Source: Gyrodactylus bullatarudis
Taxonomy: Eukaryota; Platyhelminthes; Monogenea; Gyrodactylidea; Gyrodactylidae
Direction: 5' to 3'
Assembly: GCA_012064415.1 (NCBI GenBank)
Contig: SSNU01003034.1
Location: 1 to 14,926 of the forward strand
DNA: 14,926 nt
Positions within the stretch are counted from its first letter, which is position 1, and each line of letters begins with the position of its first letter. Below are positions 7,011 through 14,799 of this stretch, piece after piece. The notes under the pieces are model-generated. The model was not told where the DNA came from. It saw only the letters and a program-made list of their open reading frames with translations, and ran no database searches. Made by a program: the position numbers and the translations under genes.

Positions 7011-7079
7011 TATTATATAGCTAAATGTTAAACTACTTTAAGCACGAAAAGCTTATATGCTAAAATACATTAATATAAT
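7011..7079 (-). tRNA. trnE: tRNA-Glu (TTC)
   Basis: Perfect acceptor ATTATAT/ATATAAT, discriminator A. D stem ATG/CAT. Perfect anticodon stem TAAGC/GCTTA with loop TTTTCGT and anticodon TTC. T arm AGTT/AGCT. It lies between cox2 and nad6, as in tapeworms and monogeneans, rather than beside trnG between nad5 and cox3 as in flukes (recalled knowledge). It is therefore useful for placing the organism. Confidence 0.88.
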
Positions 7080-7215
7080 CTCTTTTTATAAATATTACAA
7101 GGAACCTTTCGAATAAATAATAAAATAAATCTTATCTAAATTTATTCTCTATTAAACAAATATTTTGTAATATACATACCTTGCAATAAACTGATGCTAT
7201 TACATAATAATTCTC

Positions 7216-7234
7216 AATTTGCCTATAAAAGTAT
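7216..7234 (-). repeat. 19-nt motif, diverged member in NCR3
   Basis: The minus strand reads ATACTTTTATAGGCAAATT, matching the repeat-unit motif at 16 of 19 positions. It lies about 50 nt from the stronger copy at 7286-7304 in the same orientation. Confidence 0.5.
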
Positions 7235-7285
7235 ACTGAAACAACTAAAATTTAAAACTTATTATTTAATTTTATAAATTATACT

Positions 7286-7304
7286 ATTTTACCTATTCAA
7301 GTAT
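7286..7304 (-). repeat. 19-nt motif, strong member in NCR3
   Basis: The minus strand reads ATACTTGAATAGGTAAAAT, one base different from the copies in the tandem repeats at 148-166 and 279-297, although it lies on the other strand and in a separate non-coding region. Confidence 0.75.
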
Positions 7305-7336
7305 ACACTTTACGAAATTATACTTTAATTTAAACA

Positions 7337-7918
7337 CTAACTTCGTATCACTTCAACAATAATTGGCATAAATGAATGTCCTACGCCACATAATTCCCTA
7401 CAATATCCTACAAACCTTCCTATTCGATCAGGTAAATAAGTTAAATGATTTATACGCCCTGGAACAGCATCCATCTTTAACCCTAAATCTGGAACTGAAA
7501 AAGAATGAATAACATCAGAAGACCTAACTAAAATACGAGTTATCTTTTTATAGTTTAAGACCATGGGATTGTCAACATTATAAACTAAAGTGTTAGTGTA
7601 ATATGAGTCATAAGTTGGGTTAAATTTATCTTCATATCTCCAATATCATTGACGTCCCATAACCTTTACTAATTTCTCGGATTCCAGCTCAGAATCGAAG
7701 TATATGAAACTTAAATTAAATATACATAAAACTATAATAAGTATAGTTGGAATCACTGTTCATAAAAATTCTAAAATTTTATACTCTTCTATAAGATGAA
7801 CTTTATTACCTCTAAAGTAATATAATTTTACTATGTAAAATATTACTAAGAGCCTTAAAAACACACATAATAAAATTATATATGTAAGCATATCATAATA
7901 TATTAACCTTAATGACAT
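7337..7918 (-). CDS. cox2: Cytochrome c oxidase subunit II
   Basis: Complex IV subunit that takes electrons from cytochrome c at the CuA centre. It has 193 residues, normal for flatworms, and ends in TAG, the only TAG stop in this genome. Two N-terminal membrane helices are followed by the QWYWSYE aromatic region near 7635-7660 and the CuA block CSELCGVGHSFMPI near 7350-7390, with both Cys and His. The Ser in CSELCG and QWYWSYE are AGG and AGA, direct support for table 9. The start is the ATG at 7918, just after the 3' helix of rrnS; an in-frame ATG at 7951 falls inside rrnS. Confidence 0.96.
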
Positions 7919-8643
7919 TTTACAAGCCCCTAGTTCCCTAAGGGCTACCATGTTACGACTTATCTCAGTTAAAACCGAAATTGACGGGCGGTATGTACCT
8001 CTATTAAACTCAATTCTAATAAACTAATTATTTTATTATACTTACTAGTCCTAAATTTTAAAAATTTTACAATCTATAATTTATTAAAGTGTAGCATGCT
8101 ACCCATACTATAGTGGCACATAGACTTGACTTATGATAATAAAATCTAACACCAACATTTTTTTATGTCAATATTCAGTCAGACGTACACCTACAATAAA
8201 GTATGGTAAGTTAATTGGTGGATCATCCTATTAAAACACACAACCCCCAGTTAAGAGTAAGAGACTGCCAAATTTCTTTAGTTTAAACTAAAAGCTATTA
8301 TATAGGACATAATAAGGTATCTAATCTTATTTTGATAAACCTACTTTCAATCAATTTGACTTTAAATTTTTAATTATTAAAATATTTTACCAAATAATAA
8401 TTATTAAAAATCAATTTATATTTATTGAAACATTATTAAACAGAATAACCGCGGATGCTGGCACTGTGACTTTTCCTAATTTAATATAAGAACTTAATAA
8501 CATAATACTTGTTAATAATAAATCTTATCCACTAACTACAATTATTTAATAAAATAAAAATTCAACCTTTATGGCTTTATATAAAAATTTTATATGTGGA
8601 TTCCTATATTAGTTTCTCTGGCTAAAATTAAACCAATTTAGTA
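7919..8643 (-). rRNA. rrnS: Small-subunit (12S) rRNA
   Basis: RNA of the small mitoribosomal subunit, about 725 nt. The 530-loop sequence GTGCCAGCATCCGCGGTTA is at 8446-8464. Near the 3' end the decoding-region strand GTACATACCGCCCGTCAATT is at 7979-7998 and AAGTCGTAACA at 7951-7961, followed by the last hairpin, AGCCCT with AGGGGCT. The ends are inferred from the flanking trnC and the cox2 start, and may be off by a few bases. Confidence 0.93.
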
Positions 8644-8714
8644 AATAGGTACGAAATTACGATACCGAATTTATTTTTGCAAAATAAATATTTATTATTT
8701 ACATTATTACCCAT
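8644..8714 (-). tRNA. trnC: tRNA-Cys (GCA)
   Basis: Acceptor ATGGGTA/TACCTAT (one G-T pair). Anticodon stem TTATT/AATAA with loop TTGCAAA and anticodon GCA. The D arm is poorly formed and the T arm weak, so a D-arm-less cloverleaf is likely. It separates rrnL from rrnS, as in nearly all parasitic flatworms. Confidence 0.78.
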
Positions 8715-9730
8715 CTGGGTATATATATAATAAAGCTAGTAAAATACTTATTATCAGATCCTTTCGTACTATGATAAACTAATTATAGATAAGAACCGAC
8801 CTGGCTTACACCGGTCTTAACTCAACTCATGAAAAATTTTAATGGCCGAACAGGCCAACTATTTAAGCTTCTACACAAAAAAGTAAATTTAAGTCAACAT
8901 CGAGGTGGCAATTATGTATTTTGATAAGAACTCTTAATACATCTAACCCAGTTATCCCTAGGGTAACTTTGTTTTTTTTCTCATTTTATAATTTAATAAA
9001 ACATATTAATGAGGTTTGTTAACTATTTAAATTAATAGCTTTGCCCAAAATAAAACATTTAAACTATTAAGCTCCTAGGGTCTTTCCGTCTTATAAAATA
9101 AAGATGTGTTCTGCAACATCAAACTAATTTCTAAAAATGTATAAATTAATTAAAGATTAAATCCCCCCATTCAGACAATCCTCTATTTAGAAGGCAATTA
9201 ATTATGCTACCTTAGCACAGTCAAGATACTGCGGCTTCTTGTTTTAAAAGTAAATCGATAATAAAACGATGAGCAGGGGATACTGACTATAAATATAATC
9301 AGAAATGTTTTTAATAAACAGTTCAATCTCTTACGAGAAATAAATACATTATTTAAATACTTATTTATAACATAATAACTTTAAGAAATTTATAATATAT
9401 AGACTAAAAAATTGGACTAACATTATATAAATATTTTTTTATAAACTTAAGGGTAATTTTAACCCCAATGTATAATATAAATTATAAATAAACCAAATAA
9501 AATAACACATTATAATGAAATAAAGTGCTTATTTTTAAACCTATATAATTAGTTATAATAAAATACGAATTATTTATCACTTCAAACTAAAAAATTAAAT
9601 ATTATTACCCAAAATATTCTAAATTTCTTGTTAAATCATTTTATTTCGAATATCTATTAAATAAATAAAATTATAATCATTAAATCATGATGCAAAAGGT
9701 ATTAATTAAACCTAAACTTGTTTATATTAA
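8715..9730 (-). rRNA. rrnL: Large-subunit (16S) rRNA
   Basis: RNA of the large mitoribosomal subunit, about 1,016 nt. The 5' region contains AATACCTTTTGCATCATGAT near 9690, typical of mitochondrial 16S. The peptidyl-transferase domain is clear at 8800-9260, including the GGGTAACTTTG-type region on the + strand near 8960 and the ACCGACCTGGCTTACACCGG stretch near 8796-8815. The sarcin-ricin-like AGTACGAAAGGATC is at 8757-8770. The ends are set by trnT and trnC. A short ACCC/GGGT inverted repeat marks the junction with trnC. Confidence 0.93.
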
Positions 9731-9793
9731 AGCTTTTTAACAAAAAATTATCTTAATATTACAAAAATTATGTTTTAATTAAACTAAAAAAGC
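9731..9793 (-). tRNA. trnT: tRNA-Thr (TGT)
   Basis: Perfect acceptor GCTTTTT/AAAAAGC. D arm GTTT/AAAC. Anticodon stem TAATT/TATTA (one T-T mismatch) with loop TTTGTAA and anticodon TGT. The T arm is AT-rich and weak. It lies 10 nt after the cox1 stop, in the usual cox1-T-rrnL position. Confidence 0.87.
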
Positions 9794-9803
9794 TCCTTTT
9801 TAT

Positions 9804-11351
9804 TTATATAATATAAGTACGAAAGATAGACGTATGTTCAATATGGTACTTCAAGCTACCTTTAAACCCATTAACTACTGATCTACTTTCATTTCAAAAT
9901 CCTAAAACTAAACGGCGATTATTAAATCTTTCTCATAAAATGTAAAAAAATACGAAGGATCTAAGACCTGAAATTAAACTACCTGTAGTGCTTAGTATAT
10001 TAATTCAATAAAATGAATCGTCATAAAGACAAACTCGACGGGGTAACCCACACATACCAAAATAATGGATTGGAAAGAAACATAAATTAAAGCCTATCAT
10101 AGACATTATAAAATGAAACTTTAGTAAGATATTTTTTAAACTATATCCTGTAATTAATGGTCATCATCATATAACTGATAATACCACTCCACTATAAGAC
10201 CCTAAAGAAAAAACATAATGAAAATGTGCTACAACGAATCAGGTGTCATGTAATAATAAGTCCAACACTGAAGAAGATAACACTATTCCCGTAACACCAC
10301 CTATTGTGAATAATATAATAAAACCGTAGACCCATAGTACAATAGGGTTTCTTACCTTTGTACTTCTTGTGGTCAACATGTATAACCATGTAAATATCTT
10401 TATCCCCGTAGGAACAGCTATAATCATTGAAACTGACCTGAAAAATACAGATGTCTTTACATCCATTCCTACAGAAAACATATGATGTGCTCAAACTACA
10501 CTACCTAAACAAACTATAGAAAACATTGCAAACACCATACCATAGTACCCAAATGGTTGTTCACCGTTACTTAAGGTTATACATATGTGGCTAATCATAC
10601 CAAAAGCAGGTAAAATTAATACATAAACTTCTGGATGACCAAAAAATCAAAATAAGTGTTGAAATAGAACAGGGTCACCTCCTCCCACTGGATCAAAAAA
10701 AGAAGAGTTAAATTTACGATCAAATAATAACATTGTAATTCCTGCAGCTAATACTGGTAAAGATAATATTAATAGAATTGATGTAAACAAATAAGCCCAT
10801 ACTACTATTGGGGTGTCACTAATATTAACAGATACCCCTCATCTACTTATAATAGTGCATATGAAATTTAATGACCTAAATATACTAGAAATACCCGATA
10901 AGTGTAATGAAAACATTAACAAATCTGTTCCTACACTACTTCTGTAAGCCACACTTGATAAAGGTGGGTAAAATGTTCACCCTGTGCCTGCCCCCACTCA
11001 TATACTACAAAAAACTAAAACCATAGATGGCATTAATAGTCATGCTCTGAGAGCTTTTAACCGAGGCAAATTTAAATCATTTATATTTAATAAAATTGGT
11101 AATAAATAATTACCAAAACCTCCAATTAAAACAGGCATTAAAAAGAAAAAAATCATTATTATACCGTGGCTTGTAATAACATAATTATAAACTTCGAAAG
11201 GGATAATATTATAATAAGGATCTGAAAGCTGTATTCGTATTAAGATTCTAAGACCTAACCCTACAAATCCTGCTCAGACACCTACTAAAGTATAAATTAT
11301 ACCAACTCGCTTGTGATCAAGAGTAAATAATCAAGACAAAACTTTATTCAT
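9804..11351 (-). CDS. cox1: Cytochrome c oxidase subunit I
   Basis: Catalytic subunit of complex IV, binding heme a, heme a3 and CuB. It has 515 residues and ends TAA at 9804-9806. It opens with [17 protein letters not shown] at the ATG 11351, three bases after trnW. Signatures: [14 protein letters not shown] (about 11090-11135), [20 protein letters not shown] (about 10740-10800), [17 protein letters not shown] (about 10600-10660) with the CuB His and cross-linked Tyr, and [17 protein letters not shown] (about 10200-10260) with the paired heme-ligand histidines. It is the best-conserved gene here and the one to use for a barcode. Conserved Lys is AAG; TGA is Trp. Confidence 0.98.
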
Positions 11352-11354
11352 TTC

Positions 11355-11421
11355 CAAGAGATGTTCAATTAAACACTTTTTGTTTTGAAGACAAATCGTC
11401 TATACTTTAACGTAATCTCTT
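11355..11421 (-). tRNA. trnW: tRNA-Trp (TCA)
   Basis: Perfect acceptor AAGAGAT/ATCTCTT, discriminator G. D arm CGTT/GACG. Perfect anticodon stem TTTGT/ACAAA with loop CTTCAAA and anticodon TCA, able to read both TGG and TGA. T arm GTTT/GAAC. This matches the use of TGA as Trp in every protein gene. Confidence 0.9.
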
Positions 11422-11451
11422 TTATTTAAAAAATAATACAAAACGTGGACT

Positions 11452-11516
11452 TAGGAAAATGAGAACAAACATAAAATTCTCTTTGGCTTATTAGAAGTAA
11501 GCCCTAAAATTTTCCT
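11452..11516 (-). tRNA. trnS1: tRNA-Ser1 (TCT, AGN codons), lacking a D arm
   Basis: Perfect acceptor AGGAAAA/TTTTCCT, discriminator A. A perfect 6-bp anticodon stem GGCTTA/TAAGCC holds loop CTTCTAA with anticodon TCT. T arm GAGAA/TTCTC. About six unpaired bases replace the D arm. Many flatworms use GCT here; TCT occurs in some lineages. It reads AGA and AGG as Ser in this code. Confidence 0.88.
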
Positions 11517-11568
11517 TTTTAGTACATAAAACATTCAATAAGACCCTATAATCTACTTTTTTTCTTTT

Positions 11569-11916
11569 TTACATTCTTCACTTTATAGTACCCCTTAATA
11601 CCTCAAATCTAAAACCTAAACATAATATGGCTAAAAATGCATAGTAAACTACAAAATTTTTATAAAATTTAATACTAAAACAAAAATTTAAAAATAAAGA
11701 TATCTCTAGATCGAATAATACAAATAAAACTAAAAAAGAAATAAACCCGTATGTAAATCTCCTGTATGGCCTACTAAATCTTAAAAATCCACACTCAAAT
11801 GGACTTATCCAAATATTGTCAATTGAGTGAATTCTATTATTTCAATTAAAAGAATGAAAAAAGTGAACCAATAATATAATTAATATGAACAGCAATAAAC
11901 CAGAAAAAAAAAACAT
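11569..11916 (-). CDS. nad3: NADH dehydrogenase subunit 3
   Basis: Small complex I membrane subunit of 115 residues, ending TAA at 11569-11571. The diagnostic loop SPFECGF lies near 11800, followed by SFTYGFISFLVLFVLFDLEISL near 11700-11770, the conserved Asp/Glu-containing second helix. The start ATG at 11916 opens with a run of ten T and lies two bases after trnK. A 52-nt spacer with no recognisable feature separates its end from trnS1. Confidence 0.95.
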
Positions 11917-11918
11917 TA

Positions 11919-11988
11919 TAAATGACAAAACTTAAAAGTTTTTCCACAGAGTAAGAATCTGTTGCTTAATGTTATAGCTATATCATTT
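11919..11988 (-). tRNA. trnK: tRNA-Lys (CTT)
   Basis: Acceptor AAATGAT/GTCATTT (one T-G pair), discriminator A. D arm GCT/AGC. Perfect anticodon stem ACAGA/TCTGT with loop TTCTTAC and anticodon CTT. T arm AAAAC/GTTTT. A CTT rather than TTT anticodon is the flatworm/echinoderm arrangement in which only AAG is Lys and AAA is Asn. Confidence 0.9.
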
Positions 11989-11998
11989 ATTAAATATT

Positions 11999-12064
11999 TA
12001 CTGACGAAAATTGATATTTTACAATTTGCTATATCAAAGCAACCTGCTAAGCAGCCCTATCAGT
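11999..12064 (-). tRNA. trnI: tRNA-Ile (GAT)
   Basis: Acceptor ACTGATA/CGTCAGT (six of seven pairs), discriminator A. Short D arm CTGC/GCAG. Perfect anticodon stem TTGCT/AGCAA with loop TTGATAT and anticodon GAT. T arm ATTG/CAAT. Its first four bases overlap the 3' end of trnP. Confidence 0.85.
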
Positions 12065-12125
12065 AAGACTCTATAAAGCTAGAGTTTTTTATCTCCCAAA
12101 GATAATATTTTAAGAATAAATTACC
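12061..12125 (-). tRNA. trnP: tRNA-Pro (TGG)
   Basis: Perfect anticodon stem TTATC/GATAA with loop TTTGGGA and anticodon TGG. Perfect T stem CTCTA/TAGAG. D arm TATT/AATA. The acceptor is weak: GGTAATT/TCTTACT keeps five pairs, one of them G-T. The 3' end overlaps trnI by about four bases, so editing or alternative cleavage of the precursor may be needed. Confidence 0.82.
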
Positions 12126-12130
12126 TCAAA

Positions 12131-12205
12131 AGGAAGAAGCTCATAAATATTAAATTAAGCATCTCAAAGTTAACAGCTTTGCGATTTAAATTAAACTATT
12201 CTTCC
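12131..12205 (-). tRNA. trnN: tRNA-Asn (GTT)
   Basis: Perfect acceptor GGAAGAA/TTCTTCC. Perfect anticodon stem CAAAG/CTTTG with loop CTGTTAA and anticodon GTT. The D arm is AT-rich. It begins on the base after the nad1 stop codon. In this code it must read AAA as well as AAT/AAC. Confidence 0.9.
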
Positions 12206-13090
12206 TTAAAGTATCAGGCACACATACCATCTTAACCTCACTAAAAGAAAAGATCAAAAAAATCTTATAAAAGTAGAATAATACAATCGAGGTAAAGTTG
12301 CACGGCACCAAATAAAAAAAATTATAGTAATTAATACAAAAAAATAATAAACTACTCCTGAAAAAAAAAAAATTCTTCTGAATCATCTCATTATAAATAC
12401 TATTAAATACTCACAAGCAAATAAACAAACGAAATGAACATTACAATACTCTGTTTTGAACCCAGAGACCAAATCTCTCTCTGACTCAGAAAAATCAAAA
12501 GGTATACGATTTGTTTCACATAAAGAACAGAATAAAAAGCATATATATATGGGTCACAACATTATAAAACACCTATTAAACCTATAATAAAAGTAACAAT
12601 CATATAAAGAATATAGTCCATAACAACTACCAGCTATGATAAGAAAACACATAAAAGACATTTCATACCTTATTGCTCCGAATGATCTTCGTAAACTACC
12701 ATACAAAGAATACTTATTATTACTACCCCAACCAACACTAAGTACTGCATATCTTGACAAAGAAGTTAACAAAAAAAATATTAATAAATAGTATTTTCTT
12801 ATCATCTCTAACCCTCACATTCCATACAAGTTACAATAAGACATACTAATGAAAACGATTAAATAGGTTCCAAATAAAGAAAATACTGAACGATGCTGGT
12901 GTCTGTACCTCTTTCTCTTTATTATCAGCTTAATTAAATCTGCAAATCTTTGAAATAATCCTCCTACTCCGACCTTATTGGGTCCCTTACGTAGTTGTAT
13001 ATAACCTATAACCTTTCGTTCAGCCAAAATAAAAAAAGCAACAAATATCATAACAAGTAAGAATCTTATAAACTCTATTAAAAAATACAT
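12206..13090 (-). CDS. nad1: NADH dehydrogenase subunit 1
   Basis: Complex I membrane subunit lining the quinone chamber, 294 residues, ending TAA at 12206-12208. Signatures in order: [20 protein letters not shown] (about 12970-13030), [17 protein letters not shown] (about 12690-12745), [20 protein letters not shown] (about 12461-12520, the quinone-proximal loop), and the C-terminal [11 protein letters not shown] (about 12275-12310). The GSNNKYS and ATLPR blocks confirm a single frame to the end. TGA at 12815, 12554 and 12383 is Trp. The ATG at 13090 starts three bases after trnD. Confidence 0.97.
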
Positions 13091-13093
13091 TGT

Positions 13094-13160
13094 AATAGAG
13101 TGTCTTGATAAGACACCATATGTACGACAAACATATATTATAAGTTTAAACTAACTCTAC
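13094..13160 (-). tRNA. trnD: tRNA-Asp (GTC)
   Basis: Acceptor GTAGAGT/ACTCTAT (one G-T pair), discriminator T. Perfect anticodon stem TATGT/ACATA with loop TTGTCGT and anticodon GTC. T arm GTGTC/GACAC with a 7-nt loop. The D stem is weak. It sits three bases before nad1 in the standard V-A-D cluster. Confidence 0.9.
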
Positions 13161-13190
13161 TTAATAATTTATTCACAAATAATTATAAAA

Positions 13191-13261
13191 TAACAAAGAA
13201 GTTATAATAAACTTACCTAATGTACGCAAAACAATTATTCTAAAAATTAAAATACTATGTT
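13191..13261 (-). tRNA. trnA: tRNA-Ala (TGC)
   Basis: Acceptor AACATAG/CTTTGTT (one T-T mismatch), discriminator A. D arm TTTT/AGAA. Anticodon stem ATTGT/ACATT (one mismatch) with loop TTTGCGT and anticodon TGC. Perfect T arm AAGTT/AACTT. It lies between trnV and trnD with short AT spacers. Confidence 0.85.
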
Positions 13262-13273
13262 ATAACACTAATA

Positions 13274-13340
13274 ACTTTTGACATCTACTGTGTAGACCCT
13301 TGTGTTTGTAATACACATATTCAAAAAACTTTATCAAAAG
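13274..13340 (-). tRNA. trnV: tRNA-Val (TAC)
   Basis: Perfect acceptor CTTTTGA/TCAAAAG. Perfect anticodon stem TGTGT/ACACA with loop ATTACAA and anticodon TAC. Perfect T stem TCTAC/GTAGA with a 3-nt loop. The D arm is weak. It begins five bases after the nad2 stop. Confidence 0.9.
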
Positions 13341-13345
13341 GTTTA

Positions 13346-14209
13346 TTAATAATTTAAATGTTTATTTCTGATTAATTGGTTAAAATATAATAACAACATA
13401 CCTGTTTCAAAACAAATATAACCCCCTCACACAATTAAAAATGGTAATCTACACATAGTTAAACACAAATAAATTCTTATTAACTTATAAATAAATTTAA
13501 GAGAGATAGGAAATCCTACCATGCTGAATAAAAAAAATAATCTATTTTTTGTGTTTGATATTTTTATATTACTTTTGATTATATCAATACCTCTTAATAC
13601 ATAGACCCTAACAAATCCTATAATTAAATAAATACAATACAATGCTCAAATTAAATTATTAGACAATATTATACAAGACAAGTATAATATTACACTACTC
13701 CTTAAATTTAAGACAAACCATAGTCCCTTGAGTTTAAGTCTAAAAAACATTAATGTTAAAAAAACTACTAGAATACTAAAAGACCTTCTGTAAAAAATAC
13801 ATTTACTTATAGAATTATTAAATAAATATCTTAAACATAGGGTAAAACCCTTGAATAGTCTCCCAATTAAAAAAATTAATATTCATGACCTTTTCTCAAA
13901 AATATATAATAAAAGAATTCTAAATGGAAATACAAAAAACTTGCACATTACTCCATAATTAACTAGCTCTAACTCTTTAAAATAAACACCAAATATTATT
14001 AATATGGAGCTTAGCCCTTTACTTAAAAAAAAAATAAAAGAAGAAAATCTTATGTTTGATTTATCTTTAGTTTTTAAATAAATATAAACTAGGAAAAATG
14101 ATGATACCTCTATGAGAACCCAAAATACTAATATTTTTTTAGAAGCTAAACTGATAGCCACTAAAATAGTTATGATAGACCTTCTAAATAGTGCATATAT
14201 GTTTAACAT
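13346..14209 (-). CDS. nad2: NADH dehydrogenase subunit 2
   Basis: Proton-pumping complex I subunit of 287 residues, the usual flatworm size, ending TAA at 13346-13348. The sequence is poorly conserved apart from VFWVLIEVSSFFLV near 14090-14130 and a FFLFSMVGFPISLKF helix near 13490-13545 (PP-S/GLPP region in other animals). Translation is open further upstream into atp6. The ATG at 14209 (MLNIYALF), 14 bases after the atp6 stop, gives the expected length and is preferred over the ATG at 14269, which overlaps the atp6 C-terminus. Confidence 0.93.
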
Positions 14210-14223
14210 TTTAAAGTTTATTA

Positions 14224-14736
14224 TTAATGATCTATAGAAAAGATTAAAATGTTTCTTACTATGAATCAATGTACTAGACTAACAAATATCTCATAAAAAA
14301 ATATAAAAATAAATATAATAAACAGGCCAAGAGAAAATGAAGATCTTATGAAGCCGCCCAAACTTAATGCTCCGAACGCTCCTATAGTTAAATTTAAAAA
14401 AGGTCGTAATATTAGCACGAAAGGTCGAACAATATACCTGATTCCTTCTGCTATACTAACAAAAGGGGCTATACCCAAAGGAGCTCCAACTGGGGTGAAG
14501 CTGGCAAAAAATTCCTCTCAGTTATTTGACAATCGACTTGTAACTAGCCTTAGAAAATAAGGTAATAACATGAGAATTAAAAATATTATGAAATAAAACA
14601 CATCAAATGTGCTAGGTACTCGGTATAAAATAAACTCAAAAAGAACAAATCTAATTAATAACTTGTTAATTGATGTGTTGCTTACTAATAAATTTATTTT
14701 ATATTTAATAAATTTAAATAAATTGTTAAAAATCAT
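14224..14736 (-). CDS. atp6: ATP synthase subunit a (F0 subunit 6)
   Basis: Membrane subunit forming the proton path of ATP synthase. From the ATG at 14736 it has 170 residues, matching flatworm atp6 (about 171), and ends TAA at 14224-14226. The conserved fourth-helix region YIVRPFVLILRPFLNLTIGAF (about 14375-14440) holds the essential Arg as CGA, and the C-terminus reads SLVHWFIVSNILIFS. An in-frame ATG at 14760 would add eight Lys/Asn-rich residues. It is the first gene after the control region, and no atp8 precedes it, as usual in flatworms. TGA at 14518 and 14266 is Trp. Confidence 0.95.
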
Positions 14737-14799
14737 TTTTTTTTTAAGTAAAATGAACAAGATTTTTTTTTATAAAAAATTTTTTTGTAAAATTTTTTA

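Larger units (their letters stand above)
7080..7336. other. Third non-coding region, NCR3 (cox2-trnE)
   Basis: This 257-bp stretch has no ORF or functional tRNA. It carries two minus-strand members of the dispersed 19-nt motif, 7286-7304 (18 of 19) and 7216-7234 (16 of 19). It also has a nested inverted-repeat structure: an outer 9-bp stem (7092-7100 with 7165-7173) around an inner 7-bp stem. That resembles a decayed tRNA but lacks a proper 7-nt anticodon loop. Confidence 0.75.

Noticed and set aside
10246..10494. Second minus-strand frame inside cox1
   Set aside because: It is a shifted reading of the cox1 frame that contains [12 protein letters not shown]; nothing suggests a separate product.
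12186..12386. A 66-codon minus-strand frame over the nad1 end
   Set aside because: It is out of frame with nad1. The correct frame runs through WCRATLPR to a TAA at 12206 and overlaps this stretch.
14209..14269. Upstream nad2 start at 14269
   Set aside because: It would overlap the conserved atp6 C-terminus by 46 bases; the ATG at 14209 gives the usual nad2 size.
14737..14799. A possible atp8 before atp6
   Set aside because: Only poly-A/T spacer is present and no MPQ-like start is visible; parasitic flatworms generally lack atp8.
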